This document shows, one piece after another, positions 1 through 10,835 of a stretch of DNA of 64,000 nt (its first letter is position 1; each line of letters starts with the position of its first letter). This DNA comes from Vibrio fluminensis. GTDB lineage: Bacteria > Pseudomonadota > Gammaproteobacteria > Enterobacterales > Vibrionaceae. Location: assembly GCF_015278125.1 (NCBI RefSeq), contig NZ_JADILO010000023.1:1-64000 (forward strand), given 5' to 3'. The translations under genes were made by a program, and so were the position numbers. Under the pieces are notes generated by a model. It was given only the letters and a program-made list of their open reading frames with translations, searched no databases and was not told the origin of the DNA.

Positions 1-3000
1 AATTGACCAACGGTGGTTACGTCACGCTTACCGTCAATGACGGTGAAACCGTAGATCTTAAACTGGTTGATGGCAAACTGGTGACGCTGACTGACGAAGC
101 GACGGACTACCAATACGACAATGGCACCATCTCTTGGACTGAGACGGCACCTGCAGAAGGTGGCACCATTACCGTCACTGCAACCCAAACCGATAAAGCG
201 GGTAATGAATCGGCGCAAGGTTCTGACTCTGCAGAGATTGCTGCCAATTCACCACAATCTGAAGATTTCGATACGACGGTTAGTCAAAGTGGTAAGACGC
301 AAGTTGTGTTCGATACTGCTAACACACCACTTGGATCTGAGAACAATCCAGACAGTGACCATATCTCTGATTTAGAGGATGACAACAGCGACGGTGAATT
401 AAAGGTTGTGATCACTGAACTACCAGACCATGGAACGCTTTATGTGAAAGAGGGTGATACGTTTGTTGAGATCAAACCGGAAGACCTATACACCGGTATT
501 GAAGGAGATGAATTTGAACAATACGACCCTGATTCAATCTATTATGAACCTGATTCAAATGCTGACGGGTTTATTCTTGGCGTCAAAGGTGCCGATTTAA
601 ATAGTGAAGATAGGGCGACTCAAGAGCATTTCTTGAACTGGGGCGAGCCAGTCGACGGTGACCCTAGTACGAGAGAGTTGAAGCTTGGTGATGACGTTAT
701 CACTATCTCATCGAATAAAGGTTCACTTACTCAATACTTGGGCGATCCAGGCAAGAAGCAAATTGGCCATGGGATTGGCGTCGATAACGACGGAGGAATC
801 CAGCAGGATGAAACCATCACAATTGATTTTGCGAGTCGACCGGCTGATTCGATCACACTGGGTCTTGATGGTCTAGGAGGATGGTTTAACAAAGATCTTA
901 ATAGCAATAAGGAAACGTCAGTAACGATAAAGGTTAATTACTCTTATCAAAACCAAGATGGTTCTATAGTAAATGGCGTAGTGGAATATGAGTATCAAAA
1001 GAGCAACTCTGGTAACAAAGATTTGTTCAATGAAATCACCATTCCAACCGACACTTTGATCACAGAAGATGGTGTGCTTACGGTTACACAAGGTTCATTG
1101 CCCGAAGGTGCGCTGATTAACAGTGTTGAATTAGGCACCGAAGGTCCGGGTAACTGGGAACTGCGCTATATGGAAACAGAGTTATCTGACAGCTTTGATT
1201 ACAAGGCGATCGATAGCGACGGTAACGTAAGTGATGAATCTACAGTAACGATTAACGAATCAAACAGTGCTCCGGATGCTAACGACGATCCAAAGAGCTT
1301 CAGTGTTAGTTTGGGTTCATTTAATACAGAAAATGGTCTTAAGTGGTCTGATGAAGGCGCGACAGTTTCGACAAGTAAAGAAGGTCAAAAGATCCATGAA
1401 GATAGCCTAAAACAAGGTGTTCAAGGCGACAACAATGGCGGGCCGGATGATCAACTGCAATATAACCCTGAGTCTGGTGAATCTGAGCAGTTCATCATCA
1501 ATTTGGACAAGCCAGTCACTGAGTTTAGTTTTAGCGTTTCCAATCTGTTTAAGGATGAAGGTGGAAGCGGAAATCACGAGCAAGGACGTTGGGTTGCTTA
1601 TCTTAACGGGCAAGTTGTTGCTAGTGATACTTTTACAGCTAATGATGGCAACCATCAGGGAACATTTCACGTGCCAGCGGATGGAGAATCACCGTCGTTT
1701 GCGTTTGATAAGATAGTGTTTGAAGCGACTGAATTTTCAGATCAGCCAGCACGAGGCGATGATTCATCAGATTACTTTATCACCGGTTTTGAAGCCTCTT
1801 CCGGTGATGGTACCTATGCGATGAATCAAGGAGAAGTGCTCGAAATACCACTGTCGGAACTGCTCAGCAACGATATCGACCCAGAGCAAAATAATATTCG
1901 TATCACTTATGTTTATGGTGAAACTGAAGGTGAGGCTTACATTAAGGATGGCAAGGTTTACTTTGAAGTGGGCGAAGACGTGGAGGGAGAAGTCAGCTTC
2001 AAGTATCAAATAACGGATGACAACGGTGGTTTTGATAGCGCGACTGTCAATGTGTTTGTGAACCCTCAGCCATCTAATGGTGTGACAGTGGAGTCTGTTG
2101 AAGCACTGACTAATCAAGTATCCGAGGGGGAGTCACTGGTTTATAAGGTGACCCTCAATGAAAGCGCTCTAAAAGAAACTGAGCTCGATGCTCAGTTTGG
2201 GCCAGAAAATAACTCGGATATTGATCTTTCAAGTGCGCAATTTAGCAATGGTGTTAAATATGTCGATGGAAAATTGGTCGTACCCGTAGGGGTAGATTCG
2301 TTCTCAATTGTTATTCCAACGGTCGTTGATAACCTCTTTGAAGTGACTGAAGAATATGCAATTACGGTTGGCGGAATTGGTGCGACCGGTGAAATTACCA
2401 ATGTTATGGATGACGCACTTGGAAGCGAAGATCAGCTAATTGAATTGGACATCACCAACATAGATACCTCGGCCATCACAGGCATCGCGATATCCAATCT
2501 TCCAGAGGGTGCCCAACTTGTAGTGAATGGAGTCTCAATTGATTTGAGTGAAAGCCCTGTTTCGATTGATATAGCGGCAGACACCAAAATTGAAATCGTA
2601 CCTCCTAAGGATAGCAGTGAAAGCTTCGAGCTCGTTGTTCAACCAATTGATGCAGACGATCGCCCTGTCGGTAATAAGCAAGAGTTAACAGTGAACATAG
2701 AAGCCGTCGCTGATACACCGAAACTTGAGATACTCGGTGAACAAGTATTGACGACATTAGATTTTGAAAGTGTTGATTTGGGTGGTTCTCGTTGGAAAGG
2801 GAATATACAAGCAGATGGACTAACCGAGGAGGGCAGTAGCGCTCAGTGGGGGACAGACAACAAACCAAGCACGGTTGAAGTTGGCCTTGAATCAACATAT
2901 CGAAAGGGTTCGAGTGACAACCAAATCTTAGAGCTAGAAGGTCACCGCGGTGATGACTCACTGCACGTTAGCTTTAATGGTGTGGCAGGCACTTTTTATA

Positions 3001-4940
3001 CACTATCATTCGATGCGGCAGCTCGTCGCGTTGGTGATTCACCATTGACCGTATTTTTAGAAGACGCGGACGGCAATAGACAAACCATTTTTGAGTACAC
3101 AGAGGCGAGTGATTGGACAACGGTTGAGCAAAAATTCCAAATTCCATCCGATGGCAATTACCAGCTAGTATTTGAATCAAGTGATGAAAACGGCGTAGAC
3201 AGTAACTCTTATGGAGTGTTGTTAGACAACATTTCATTAGTAAAAACTGATAACTATGGTTATGAGGGCGAGTTCATAAACTTGAGTGATATTAATGTCT
3301 TCGCTTCAACTGACGATAGAAATGAAGCTGAACATGACTACGGCTCTGAGAGTTTAAAGGTAGAGCTTACCGATATTCCTGATGGTGCTGAGTTACGCAT
3401 CAATGGTCAATCGATAGATATAATCAATGGCAGTGCAGATTTGACTAAGTGGAAAGACAATTTAGATGATTTGCAGATCAAATTGTCGGATGCACGTGAT
3501 GAGCCGTATGCGGTTAATGTAAAGGTTACCTCAATCGAAGAGAGTAACGGTGATTTCAAGGTGGTTGAAAAACCAATTAACATTACCGTTATCGATAAAC
3601 AGGAAGGTATACATAATACGCCGCCTAACGCGCAAAGCGATGATTTAGATAGTGTTGCTGGTCGAAAAGAGTTTTCCTTTAAGGCGTTAGTTAGTGATGC
3701 AGAAGATGATTTGGACAGTAGTAAAGAAGTCACCATTCTCATCCAATCTGTACCGATTTTTGGTGATATCTTTTATGTGAATGATGCAGGTATTCGCGTC
3801 AAACTAGTCGTAGGAGATGAGATTACTGAAGATACCGCTCTCGAGTATATCGTGAACCCTGGAACCATTAATTCAGCGTCAGCATTGAATGATATACAAG
3901 ACTCATTTAACTATGTTGCGCGTGATTCTGATCTTGCACTTAGTGATGTCGCGACGGTAAATATTGATAGTAGCAATCTTGTTATATCAAGCACCCCTAA
4001 CGGAATAGATCACGTGAGGATGAATTACCGCGGTGATCAAACACATGAACAGGTGCTATGGAGCGTGTCCGGTATTGCTCAACCAATAAGCAATCAAGAA
4101 CTAGAAGGGCATAAAGAAGGTCTATTTATTGATGTTGGCGAAGGTGGCGATACAGTCTTTGTCGGTGGTGGTAGCGACACGATTTATTTAGGCGCTAGTC
4201 ATACTAGTTTGGATGAACATCAAAACCAAGATGAAAGTATTGGGCAGGTTATCCGCGATCTAATCGATGACTATGCACAAGGAGCCGATGGTGTGCATCT
4301 GGTGGATGGACACGCTAAATTTACTGATAACGATATCGCTAATAATTCTTTGACTGAATTTGAAGAAAATTCAGATCTGATATTAAACAGTACCGCTAAT
4401 ATCGATATTGCTCATGCAGGCGGCGGTGATGACACGGTTTTTGGAGAGGATGGTTCAGATGCTATCTTTGGCGGTTCGGGTAACGATAAACTGTTCGGTG
4501 GTCAAGGGCTTGATGTGATTCGGGGCGGTACAGGCAATGATTACATTGATGGTGGCACGGGTAATGATGTTTTAATCGGCGGTGCAGGTAATGATGTATT
4601 TGTAGGCGGTCAAGGCGAAGATATCTTTAAGTTCATCGACCAAGGTGACGGTATTCGAGACGGTGAGGTCGATACGATAAAAGACTTTACTCGCGGTGAA
4701 GACCATATCGATGTGAGTGAATTACTCGATCTTGATGAGGGCGTAAATCTAGATGATTTACTAAAAGTGACTTTAGACGAAGATGACGATCTTAAGCTCA
4801 CCATTGAAGATGGGGAATCGAGTCAGTCTATTGTTATCGAGGGTGGTGCATCGCAGTTCAGTGAACATATTAGTGGTGACGCGGTTGATTCCAGTGCAAT
4901 TCTGCAAAATTTGCTAAATCTTCCTGACAATAACCATTGA
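1..4940 (+). CDS. Giant RTX adhesin, C-terminal 1,645 residues (5' end outside window)
   Basis: The frame is already open at base 3, so this is the 3' part of a longer gene. The visible product is a secreted, repeat-built adhesin of the type I secretion class. About residues 1-85 finish an Ig-like repeat. About 88-700 hold two beta-rich modules and a cadherin-like module ending in a YQITDDNGG motif. A Calx-beta/Ig-like module follows near 700-800, and a jelly-roll-like module near 915-1080. Near 1470-1545 there are at least six RTX nonapeptides of GGxGxD type (GGSGNDKLF, GGTGNDYID, GGAGNDVFV), which bind calcium in this family. The acidic tail after FTRGEDHIDVSELL fits a T1SS signal. The visible part contains no cysteine, as is usual for T1SS substrates. 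From residue 88 it is paralogous to the next gene. The T1SS exporter is not in the window. Confidence 0.9.
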   Translation, partial: LTNGGYVTLTVNDGETVDLKLVDGKLVTLTDEATDYQYDNGTISWTETAPAEGGTITVTATQTDKAGNESAQGSDSAEIAANSPQSEDFDTTVSQSGKTQVVFDTANTPLGSENNPDSDHISDLEDDNSDGELKVVITELPDHGTLYVKEGDTFVEIKPEDLYTGIEGDEFEQYDPDSIYYEPDSNADGFILGVKGADLNSEDRATQEHFLNWGEPVDGDPSTRELKLGDDVITISSNKGSLTQYLGDPGKKQIGHGIGVDNDGGIQQDETITIDFASRPADSITLGLDGLGGWFNKDLNSNKETSVTIKVNYSYQNQDGSIVNGVVEYEYQKSNSGNKDLFNEITIPTDTLITEDGVLTVTQGSLPEGALINSVELGTEGPGNWELRYMETELSDSFDYKAIDSDGNVSDESTVTINESNSAPDANDDPKSFSVSLGSFNTENGLKWSDEGATVSTSKEGQKIHEDSLKQGVQGDNNGGPDDQLQYNPESGESEQFIINLDKPVTEFSFSVSNLFKDEGGSGNHEQGRWVAYLNGQVVASDTFTANDGNHQGTFHVPADGESPSFAFDKIVFEATEFSDQPARGDDSSDYFITGFEASSGDGTYAMNQGEVLEIPLSELLSNDIDPEQNNIRITYVYGETEGEAYIKDGKVYFEVGEDVEGEVSFKYQITDDNGGFDSATVNVFVNPQPSNGVTVESVEALTNQVSEGESLVYKVTLNESALKETELDAQFGPENNSDIDLSSAQFSNGVKYVDGKLVVPVGVDSFSIVIPTVVDNLFEVTEEYAITVGGIGATGEITNVMDDALGSEDQLIELDITNIDTSAITGIAISNLPEGAQLVVNGVSIDLSESPVSIDIAADTKIEIVPPKDSSESFELVVQPIDADDRPVGNKQELTVNIEAVADTPKLEILGEQVLTTLDFESVDLGGSRWKGNIQADGLTEEGSSAQWGTDNKPSTVEVGLESTYRKGSSDNQILELEGHRGDDSLHVSFNGVAGTFYTLSFDAAARRVGDSPLTVFLEDADGNRQTIFEYTEASDWTTVEQKFQIPSDGNYQLVFESSDENGVDSNSYGVLLDNISLVKTDNYGYEGEFINLSDINVFASTDDRNEAEHDYGSESLKVELTDIPDGAELRINGQSIDIINGSADLTKWKDNLDDLQIKLSDARDEPYAVNVKVTSIEESNGDFKVVEKPINITVIDKQEGIHNTPPNAQSDDLDSVAGRKEFSFKALVSDAEDDLDSSKEVTILIQSVPIFGDIFYVNDAGIRVKLVVGDEITEDTALEYIVNPGTINSASALNDIQDSFNYVARDSDLALSDVATVNIDSSNLVISSTPNGIDHVRMNYRGDQTHEQVLWSVSGIAQPISNQELEGHKEGLFIDVGEGGDTVFVGGGSDTIYLGASHTSLDEHQNQDESIGQVIRDLIDDYAQGADGVHLVDGHAKFTDNDIANNSLTEFEENSDLILNSTANIDIAHAGGGDDTVFGEDGSDAIFGGSGNDKLFGGQGLDVIRGGTGNDYIDGGTGNDVLIGGAGNDVFVGGQGEDIFKFIDQGDGIRDGEVDTIKDFTRGEDHIDVSELLDLDEGVNLDDLLKVTLDEDDDLKLTIEDGESSQSIVIEGGASQFSEHISGDAVDSSAILQNLLNLPDNNH

Positions 4941-4941
4941 T

Positions 4942-4971
4942 AAAAAAAAGGACCGAAAGGTCCTTTTTTTG
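4942..4971 (+). terminator. Rho-independent terminator after the giant adhesin
   Basis: A hairpin AAAGGACC-GAAA-GGTCCTTT is followed by a run of T, two bases after the TGA stop. The GAAA tetraloop and long U-tract are typical of an intrinsic terminator. It separates the two adhesin genes into different transcripts. Confidence 0.92.
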
Positions 4972-5181
4972 TTTATTACAGAGAAGCAATCGTTCATTCT
5001 CAAAATTGAGAATTAATAATTTGAAGCGGTCAAATGATTGATATTTATTAGTTAACACCGACAGGGCAAACAAAGCTTTAAGTGAAAATAGTAGCAGAGT
5101 TAAAAAGCGACACTAGATTAAAAATAAAATAGTCAATAATTATAGCTGATGACCTGAATTAGATTTTGCATGGTGGTAGCT

Positions 5182-8100
5182 ATGAAATTAGATGGATTGA
5201 CGACTATCGGTAAGTTGGCTGTTGGGCAAGCTATCGCTATTGATGCTCTTGGTAACGCGCGAATTATACAGCCGGGCGAATCACCTAATACAGGAGAGGT
5301 GATCATTTCACAAGGACCGCAACAAACACCTGAAGCTAGTTTAGTCAGCGCTGATGGTACACCCATTGACATTACTGATGATGTCAACCAAGTCATTGAG
5401 GCTGTGCAGCAAGGTGAGGACCCTACTCAACTAAGTGAAGAGTTAGACCCAGAAGCAGGCAGTGAAGATAGCTCAAGTGGCACAGTACTAGATACAGTGT
5501 CGAGAGTCGGTGATGAGACCATTGCAGCTACTGTGTTTGAAACTCAAGGTTTTAGTAGCCTTGGATTGTCAACCACACAAAGCCTTACCCTGCTAGAGCA
5601 ATTTCGTACCTTATTCCTTTCATCATTTGATGGTAATGAGCCGCCTGGTGGTTCATCCAACACACCGCCGGAATCTGAAGACTTTAGAGTTGTACTCGAT
5701 AATGACGGTCAATCTGCAATCGTGTTTGATAGCAATGATGAAGAGAGTGACCATATATCAGATTTAGAAGATGATAGCTCCGGCGAACCATTAGGCGTCG
5801 TGATCACAAAATTACCCCAATCTGGTACCTTGCTCTATGATGGCGAGCCAGTCACTGAAGATATGCTAACCCTATTCGATGACAATGATGAGGTGATTGG
5901 TGAGTTGAAAGTCTTGGATTCAAGCCTGTTTAGCTATCAAAATGACGATCAATCGACAGGCTTTATACTCGGTGTAAAAGAGGCGCCTGAAGGACGAGAT
6001 GGTGATGAGAGCAGCACGGCTTTCTTGAATTGGGGCGAGCCTACTGATGACCCGAATGTCCGCGTGCTTAACTTTAGAGATGACCAAGATAACATCGTCG
6101 ATCAAATATTTATTACGACGAGTGGCGGTGTTCCAACCCAATATTATGCTGATAAGAACCATATAGGATATGGCCTAGGTGTCGGCGGCGGTGATGGTAT
6201 TCAACAAGATGAAACCATTACGATAGATTTATCGCAGCGACCAGCTGATTCAATCACTCTTGGCCTTGATGGTATGGGGGGATGGTTCGAAGAAGGTCAC
6301 CCTAAAGAAACCAAAGTGCTAATTAAAGTAACGTTAGACGACGGTACTGTTCTGGAAGAGATGGTCACTAAAACGACATCTGGCAACACGGAGCTATTTA
6401 GAGAGATTAGTTTCGACGTTCCTGAAGGGGCTAACGGTGTAAAGATAATCAATGTAGAAGTGTCGACCGACGGCCCGGGTAATTGGGAGTTACGTTATCT
6501 TGAAACCAATACGCCTGATGATTGTTTTGATTATCGAGCGGTAGACAGTGACAACAATGTAAGTGAAGTGAGCACCGTTACTATTGCCCCTGGTTATAAT
6601 ACGCCGCCAGTGGCGATCGACGACCCTGAGGGGTTCAGCGTCGCATACGGCACATTTAATGATGATGTTTGGCAATACGAAGGTTCTGAGATTACGGCAT
6701 TTTACGATGGAGAAATGCGTGACATTTCAGGTGACGGTCTAAAGCGAGGTGTCACCGGTAATGAAAATGGTGGACCAGCTAACCAAATTCAGTTTAATCG
6801 CGAAGACGGAATTTCAGAACAGTTCGTATTCAATTTAGAAAAGCCAGCGACAGAATTTAGCTTCACTTTCTCAAACCTATTTTTGAATGAAGGTGGCGAG
6901 GGAAATCATGAACAAGGTAAGTGGGTTGCTTATCTTGGTGATACGGTAGTTGCTAGCGATTTATTTATTGCTAACCAAGGTAATAATCAAGGCAGCTATA
7001 CCTTTTCTGGAGATGTCGCCTTTGACCGGGTTGTGTTCGAAGCCGTCGATTTTGTTATTGAACCTGCACGTGGCAGTGATTCTTCCGACTATTTCTTGAC
7101 TGGATTTGAGGCTTCTGGCTCTGGTGCTTACGCAGCAAACCAAGGTGAGGTATTACAAATTCCCATCAGTGAGCTGTTAGGTAACGATTACGATCCTGAC
7201 TCAGACCATATTCGCTTCACGCACGTATCTGAAGCGAATAATGCGCAAATATGGGTAGAGAACGGCATTGTTTACATTGATTTAGATGATGATTTTAGCG
7301 GTCCAACGACGTTTGATTATCAAATAACGGATGACAGAGGCGGATACGCGGAAGCAACCGTTAATCTCATTGTCAACCCAGCACTCGCTGATGCGTGCGT
7401 GCACGATGTGTCGCTATGCGATGATATAGTCGTAGAAGGGCAAAATTTAATCTACAAAGTGACTTTGGATATAGGTGCATTACAGCCAACTGAATTTGCA
7501 CTCGATCTTGGTGCTGTAGGGGACGGCGCGAGTTTGGATGATGTCGATATAAACAATATTCAATTCACTCATGGCGTCACTTATGATGACAATAGTGGTC
7601 TTATCACCGTTCCTGTAGGTGTTAGTGAGTTCTCAGTGATATTGCCAACGGTAATAGATGATCTTGATGATAATCTTGAACAGTTTACTTTATCAGTGGG
7701 GGGGGTATCGTCATCTGGCACCATAGTCGATGTGTATATTGATCAGGAAGAAGACACCATCATTTCCTACCATGATTTTGAGCAAATTGACGTCGGTAAA
7801 CGTTGGAGTTACTTAGATGTAGAGAACTTGAATCTTGCTAATACCGAACAAGGGATAGACGATGGTGCGGAAGGTGTATGGGGAACCTCTAATCGCAACG
7901 ACATCGTTGAAGTAGGTAAAGAGAAGGTTTATCGAGATTGCCCTGATGATCGAAATAATAAGGTCTTTGAGTTAGAGGCACGTCGCGGTGACGATCAGTT
8001 GTACACAGAGATTACCAATGCACGTCATGGACAGTTTTTTACATTGGCATTTGATGTCGCTAAACGGAATCACTGTTTTTCGCCAATGGCAGTCTTTTTA

Positions 8101-8970
8101 GTTGCTGCGGATGGCGTGTCTAAAGAATTACTTTATACCTACGATCAAAGCAAAGGTTGGACATCGGAAATCATCCATTTCCAAACACCGGAAAGCGGCG
8201 ATTATAAAGTGGTGTTTGAGTCAACAGATGCTGATAGTTACGGTGCACTACTTGATAATATAAAACTAGAAACGCTAAATAATGTTGGCTATGAAGATGG
8301 TTATTTCCCATTGCACAACATTATGGTTAGTTTAGGTAGTGATGCGCTGAGTTTAGACGACTTTCAGGTCAAACTCGATGTAGGTAATCTACCACAGGGC
8401 AGTCAATATAAAATTGGTGATGATGAGCTGTTTGCAGACAGCGATGGTCATATTGATGTTAGTGCTTATCAAGGTGATCTTTCTGGGTTGTCAGTCTTAG
8501 TGACAGAGCCGGGAAACTACAGCTTCGATGTGTTGGTACTGAGTGAAGATGACCTAGAGTTAAAATCAAGTCCAGTTGATATCACTGTGTTACCAGAGGG
8601 CTCCTCAATTCAGCAAGGGACTGATGATGCAGACCATATCGATGCTAACTTAGGTGATGATATTTTGTTTGGCTTTGGCGGCGGAGATACATTTACTTGG
8701 CAATTGGTCGACTTTGATGGTGGACTAGATGTTATAAATGACTTCACTATCGGCGAAGATCTCATTGATGTATCAGATCTACTTGAGCCAGGAGAAACGA
8801 TAGACGACCTACTAGGCAATCTCGATGCCCAAATGAATGATAATGATCTGACTCTCACCATTACCAAAGGCGGCCAGTCACAATCTATTCAGCTTACAAA
8901 CATTGCCGACCAGTTAGGAGGCTCAATCGACGACCAGCTATGCATGATAATATGTGACCCCAACCCGTAA
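5182..8970 (+). CDS. Retention-module RTX adhesin, short paralogue
   Basis: This encodes about 1,262 residues. The first ~145 look like the retention module of LapA-type adhesins (KLAVGQAIAIDALGNARII...), which in that family plugs the TolC-like outer-membrane pore and tethers the adhesin. A dialanine (IAAT, residues 115-116 from this start) just before VFETQGF is a candidate for the LapG protease site; family sites are usually xAAG, so this one is atypical. The rest follows the upstream giant adhesin module by module: the FILGVK...FLNWGEP block, RPADSITLGLDG, the cadherin-like YQITDD block and the jelly-roll module. It ends in a short RTX/T1SS tail (DDILFGFGGGD, then FTIGEDLIDVSDLL). It has seven cysteines, unusual for the class. 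ATG 5182 is preferred over ATG 5170 because GGTGG lies 5 nt upstream. Confidence 0.85.
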   Translation: MKLDGLTTIGKLAVGQAIAIDALGNARIIQPGESPNTGEVIISQGPQQTPEASLVSADGTPIDITDDVNQVIEAVQQGEDPTQLSEELDPEAGSEDSSSGTVLDTVSRVGDETIAATVFETQGFSSLGLSTTQSLTLLEQFRTLFLSSFDGNEPPGGSSNTPPESEDFRVVLDNDGQSAIVFDSNDEESDHISDLEDDSSGEPLGVVITKLPQSGTLLYDGEPVTEDMLTLFDDNDEVIGELKVLDSSLFSYQNDDQSTGFILGVKEAPEGRDGDESSTAFLNWGEPTDDPNVRVLNFRDDQDNIVDQIFITTSGGVPTQYYADKNHIGYGLGVGGGDGIQQDETITIDLSQRPADSITLGLDGMGGWFEEGHPKETKVLIKVTLDDGTVLEEMVTKTTSGNTELFREISFDVPEGANGVKIINVEVSTDGPGNWELRYLETNTPDDCFDYRAVDSDNNVSEVSTVTIAPGYNTPPVAIDDPEGFSVAYGTFNDDVWQYEGSEITAFYDGEMRDISGDGLKRGVTGNENGGPANQIQFNREDGISEQFVFNLEKPATEFSFTFSNLFLNEGGEGNHEQGKWVAYLGDTVVASDLFIANQGNNQGSYTFSGDVAFDRVVFEAVDFVIEPARGSDSSDYFLTGFEASGSGAYAANQGEVLQIPISELLGNDYDPDSDHIRFTHVSEANNAQIWVENGIVYIDLDDDFSGPTTFDYQITDDRGGYAEATVNLIVNPALADACVHDVSLCDDIVVEGQNLIYKVTLDIGALQPTEFALDLGAVGDGASLDDVDINNIQFTHGVTYDDNSGLITVPVGVSEFSVILPTVIDDLDDNLEQFTLSVGGVSSSGTIVDVYIDQEEDTIISYHDFEQIDVGKRWSYLDVENLNLANTEQGIDDGAEGVWGTSNRNDIVEVGKEKVYRDCPDDRNNKVFELEARRGDDQLYTEITNARHGQFFTLAFDVAKRNHCFSPMAVFLVAADGVSKELLYTYDQSKGWTSEIIHFQTPESGDYKVVFESTDADSYGALLDNIKLETLNNVGYEDGYFPLHNIMVSLGSDALSLDDFQVKLDVGNLPQGSQYKIGDDELFADSDGHIDVSAYQGDLSGLSVLVTEPGNYSFDVLVLSEDDLELKSSPVDITVLPEGSSIQQGTDDADHIDANLGDDILFGFGGGDTFTWQLVDFDGGLDVINDFTIGEDLIDVSDLLEPGETIDDLLGNLDAQMNDNDLTLTITKGGQSQSIQLTNIADQLGGSIDDQLCMIICDPNP

Positions 8971-8974
8971 AATG

Positions 8975-8997
8975 TTAGCCCCCATCAAGGGGGCTAT
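8975..8997 (+). terminator. Bidirectional terminator between adhesin and chemoreceptor
   Basis: The stem TAGCCCCC/GGGGGCTA with an ATCAA loop sits between two convergent genes. The stem is very GC-rich. The flanking U-tract is weak on both sides, so it could also act mainly as an mRNA 3'-end stabiliser. Confidence 0.75.
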
Positions 8998-9001
8998 TCA
9001 A

Positions 9002-10765
9002 TTAGGCTGACGTCTTATATTGAGCGACCTCTTTATCCATGTCAGAGGCCTGCAGGGCAACCTTATCCACTTCAATTAGGCAATGTTTCGCAGAACTCGT
9101 GTTGTTGTCAGAGATGGTGTTTAGTTTAGTAATAGAATCACTGACTTGGCTCATCACAACACCTTGCTCCTCAATAGCAGAAGCGATTCGTTCTGAGTTT
9201 GCTTGGATTGCGTGCATATCATCAAGGATTTGGCTAAGACTGTTATCTAATCGTTCAGAGCCATCTAGCGTCTGCTTACCTTGCTGATTACATTGGTCTA
9301 TGTCAGTTATCACTGTTGCCATTTGAGATTGGATGGCGTTTACGACGTTGGTGATTTCAGTCGTAGATTGATGGGTTCTGCTTGCAAGTGCACGAACTTC
9401 ATCGGCAACGACGGCAAAACCTCGACCTTGTTCACCCGCTCGTGCTGCCTCTATCGCTGCGTTTAGCGCCAACAAATTCGTTTGTTCGGCGATTTCTTGG
9501 ATAATATTAACAGCATCTCCAATTTTATCGACATGATGATTCAGTGAGCTGATAGACGTCTGGCTACCTGAGAGGCGATCTGATAACTGGGTGATATTAT
9601 CAACGGTTTCTACTACCACATTTCTGCCGTTTTCAGCGTTAATACTAGCTTGTTGTACGCCTTCGGCCGCAACTGATGTACTTTCCGAAATCTCGCGAAT
9701 TGTTGCTACCATTTCTTGAACTGAGGTCGCCATGTTGTTGGTATGATCGGCCTGTACTTGGAATTGCTGTATTACAGATTCAAGCTCATTGTGCATGTTG
9801 GACGTACTATCGTAGAGTTCATGCGCCTTATGCTTAGTGTTTGAAAGTAGCCCCTCAAGCTTGTCGAGAAGTTGGTCAAAATAACTACCTAATGAATCTA
9901 ACTCATCGTCTCCCTTCAGTCGGACACGCAAAGAAATATCATCATTGCTAGAAATATTTCGAATCACGTCTAACAATGATTCGATTTTAGTGACGATTGA
10001 GCGCGAAATTTGAGCAATGAAAAGAATAATTAGAATAGAAACAACGGCACTTAAACCATTTTTGATCATGCTAAGTTGACTAATGTCTTTATCTGCTTGT
10101 TCAGTTAGTTTTTTTTCAAACGCTTTGAATTGTTTCTCGACTTTGTGAGAAGCAGAACGCGCTTCACCTTGCAGGCCGTCTTTATAGTTTATACCAATCG
10201 TTAATTTCTGGTCGAACACATCTTGTGCAGCATCCATGATCTCATTGCCATTGTAGGCCAATAGTTCAGGTCTAAATTCACCGTCTTTTAACTGAATGTC
10301 GAATTCAATCAAGTTGACCATGTCCGCGCTATCGGAATTGTTTTTTTCGGCTACTAGTGCGTTATTGTAATTACCCAGAAATCCTTGGTCAGGCCCCAAA
10401 CCTAATTGCTTGTATGCGGTAACAAGTTCCTCAAACGCGGTCTGATAAGCAAGTATATCTTGGTGGAGGGTGCCACTATTGGGTAAGGCATTCTCTTCGA
10501 GTAATACATCCAATTGCTTTTCTATGGCAATAAATTGGCTAAGATTATCTTCGAACTTATCTAAATATTTTAAATCGTGACGGAGTAAGAAGTCTTTTTC
10601 ATTTCGTCTTAGATTAAGTAGACGAATCTCTAAGTCTTTAGTTAGTGTAGTCGCAAGATTTAGATTCTCAGTTGTATTGGCATAGTGGAGAGAGGTACTC
10701 AGCAAAGCTCCAATACCGATGACGGCAATAGTACCGAGTAAATATAGTTTCGTTTTAATTTTCAT
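9002..10765 (-). CDS. Methyl-accepting chemotaxis protein
   Basis: This is a 587-residue transmembrane chemoreceptor. A first membrane helix (about residues 8-28) is followed by a periplasmic sensor of about 220 residues, in which the segment [13 protein letters not shown] resembles helical-bundle sensors. A second membrane helix lies near 255-275, then a HAMP linker, then the cytoplasmic signalling domain with the conserved hairpin tip [20 protein letters not shown]. It should signal through CheW/CheA to the flagellar motor; the ligand is unknown. The frame stays open 35 codons upstream, but ATG 10765 has GGAAG about 8 nt ahead and begins exactly at the charged residues before the first helix, so I choose it. 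No C-terminal CheR-tethering pentapeptide is seen (it ends YKTSA). Confidence 0.93.
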   Translation of the reverse strand: MKIKTKLYLLGTIAVIGIGALLSTSLHYANTTENLNLATTLTKDLEIRLLNLRRNEKDFLLRHDLKYLDKFEDNLSQFIAIEKQLDVLLEENALPNSGTLHQDILAYQTAFEELVTAYKQLGLGPDQGFLGNYNNALVAEKNNSDSADMVNLIEFDIQLKDGEFRPELLAYNGNEIMDAAQDVFDQKLTIGINYKDGLQGEARSASHKVEKQFKAFEKKLTEQADKDISQLSMIKNGLSAVVSILIILFIAQISRSIVTKIESLLDVIRNISSNDDISLRVRLKGDDELDSLGSYFDQLLDKLEGLLSNTKHKAHELYDSTSNMHNELESVIQQFQVQADHTNNMATSVQEMVATIREISESTSVAAEGVQQASINAENGRNVVVETVDNITQLSDRLSGSQTSISSLNHHVDKIGDAVNIIQEIAEQTNLLALNAAIEAARAGEQGRGFAVVADEVRALASRTHQSTTEITNVVNAIQSQMATVITDIDQCNQQGKQTLDGSERLDNSLSQILDDMHAIQANSERIASAIEEQGVVMSQVSDSITKLNTISDNNTSSAKHCLIEVDKVALQASDMDKEVAQYKTSA

Positions 10766-10835
10766 ATGAGACTTCCGAACTAATGATGACTGAAAATTGA
10801 CGTTGTTATTATTTTGCTGTGTAAGAATGCTCATT

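Noticed and set aside
1407..3742. Several open frames of 70-118 codons on the minus strand inside the giant adhesin gene
   Set aside because: They lie opposite a clearly coding repeat protein, have no ribosome sites and encode no recognisable domain. They are shadows of biased codon use.
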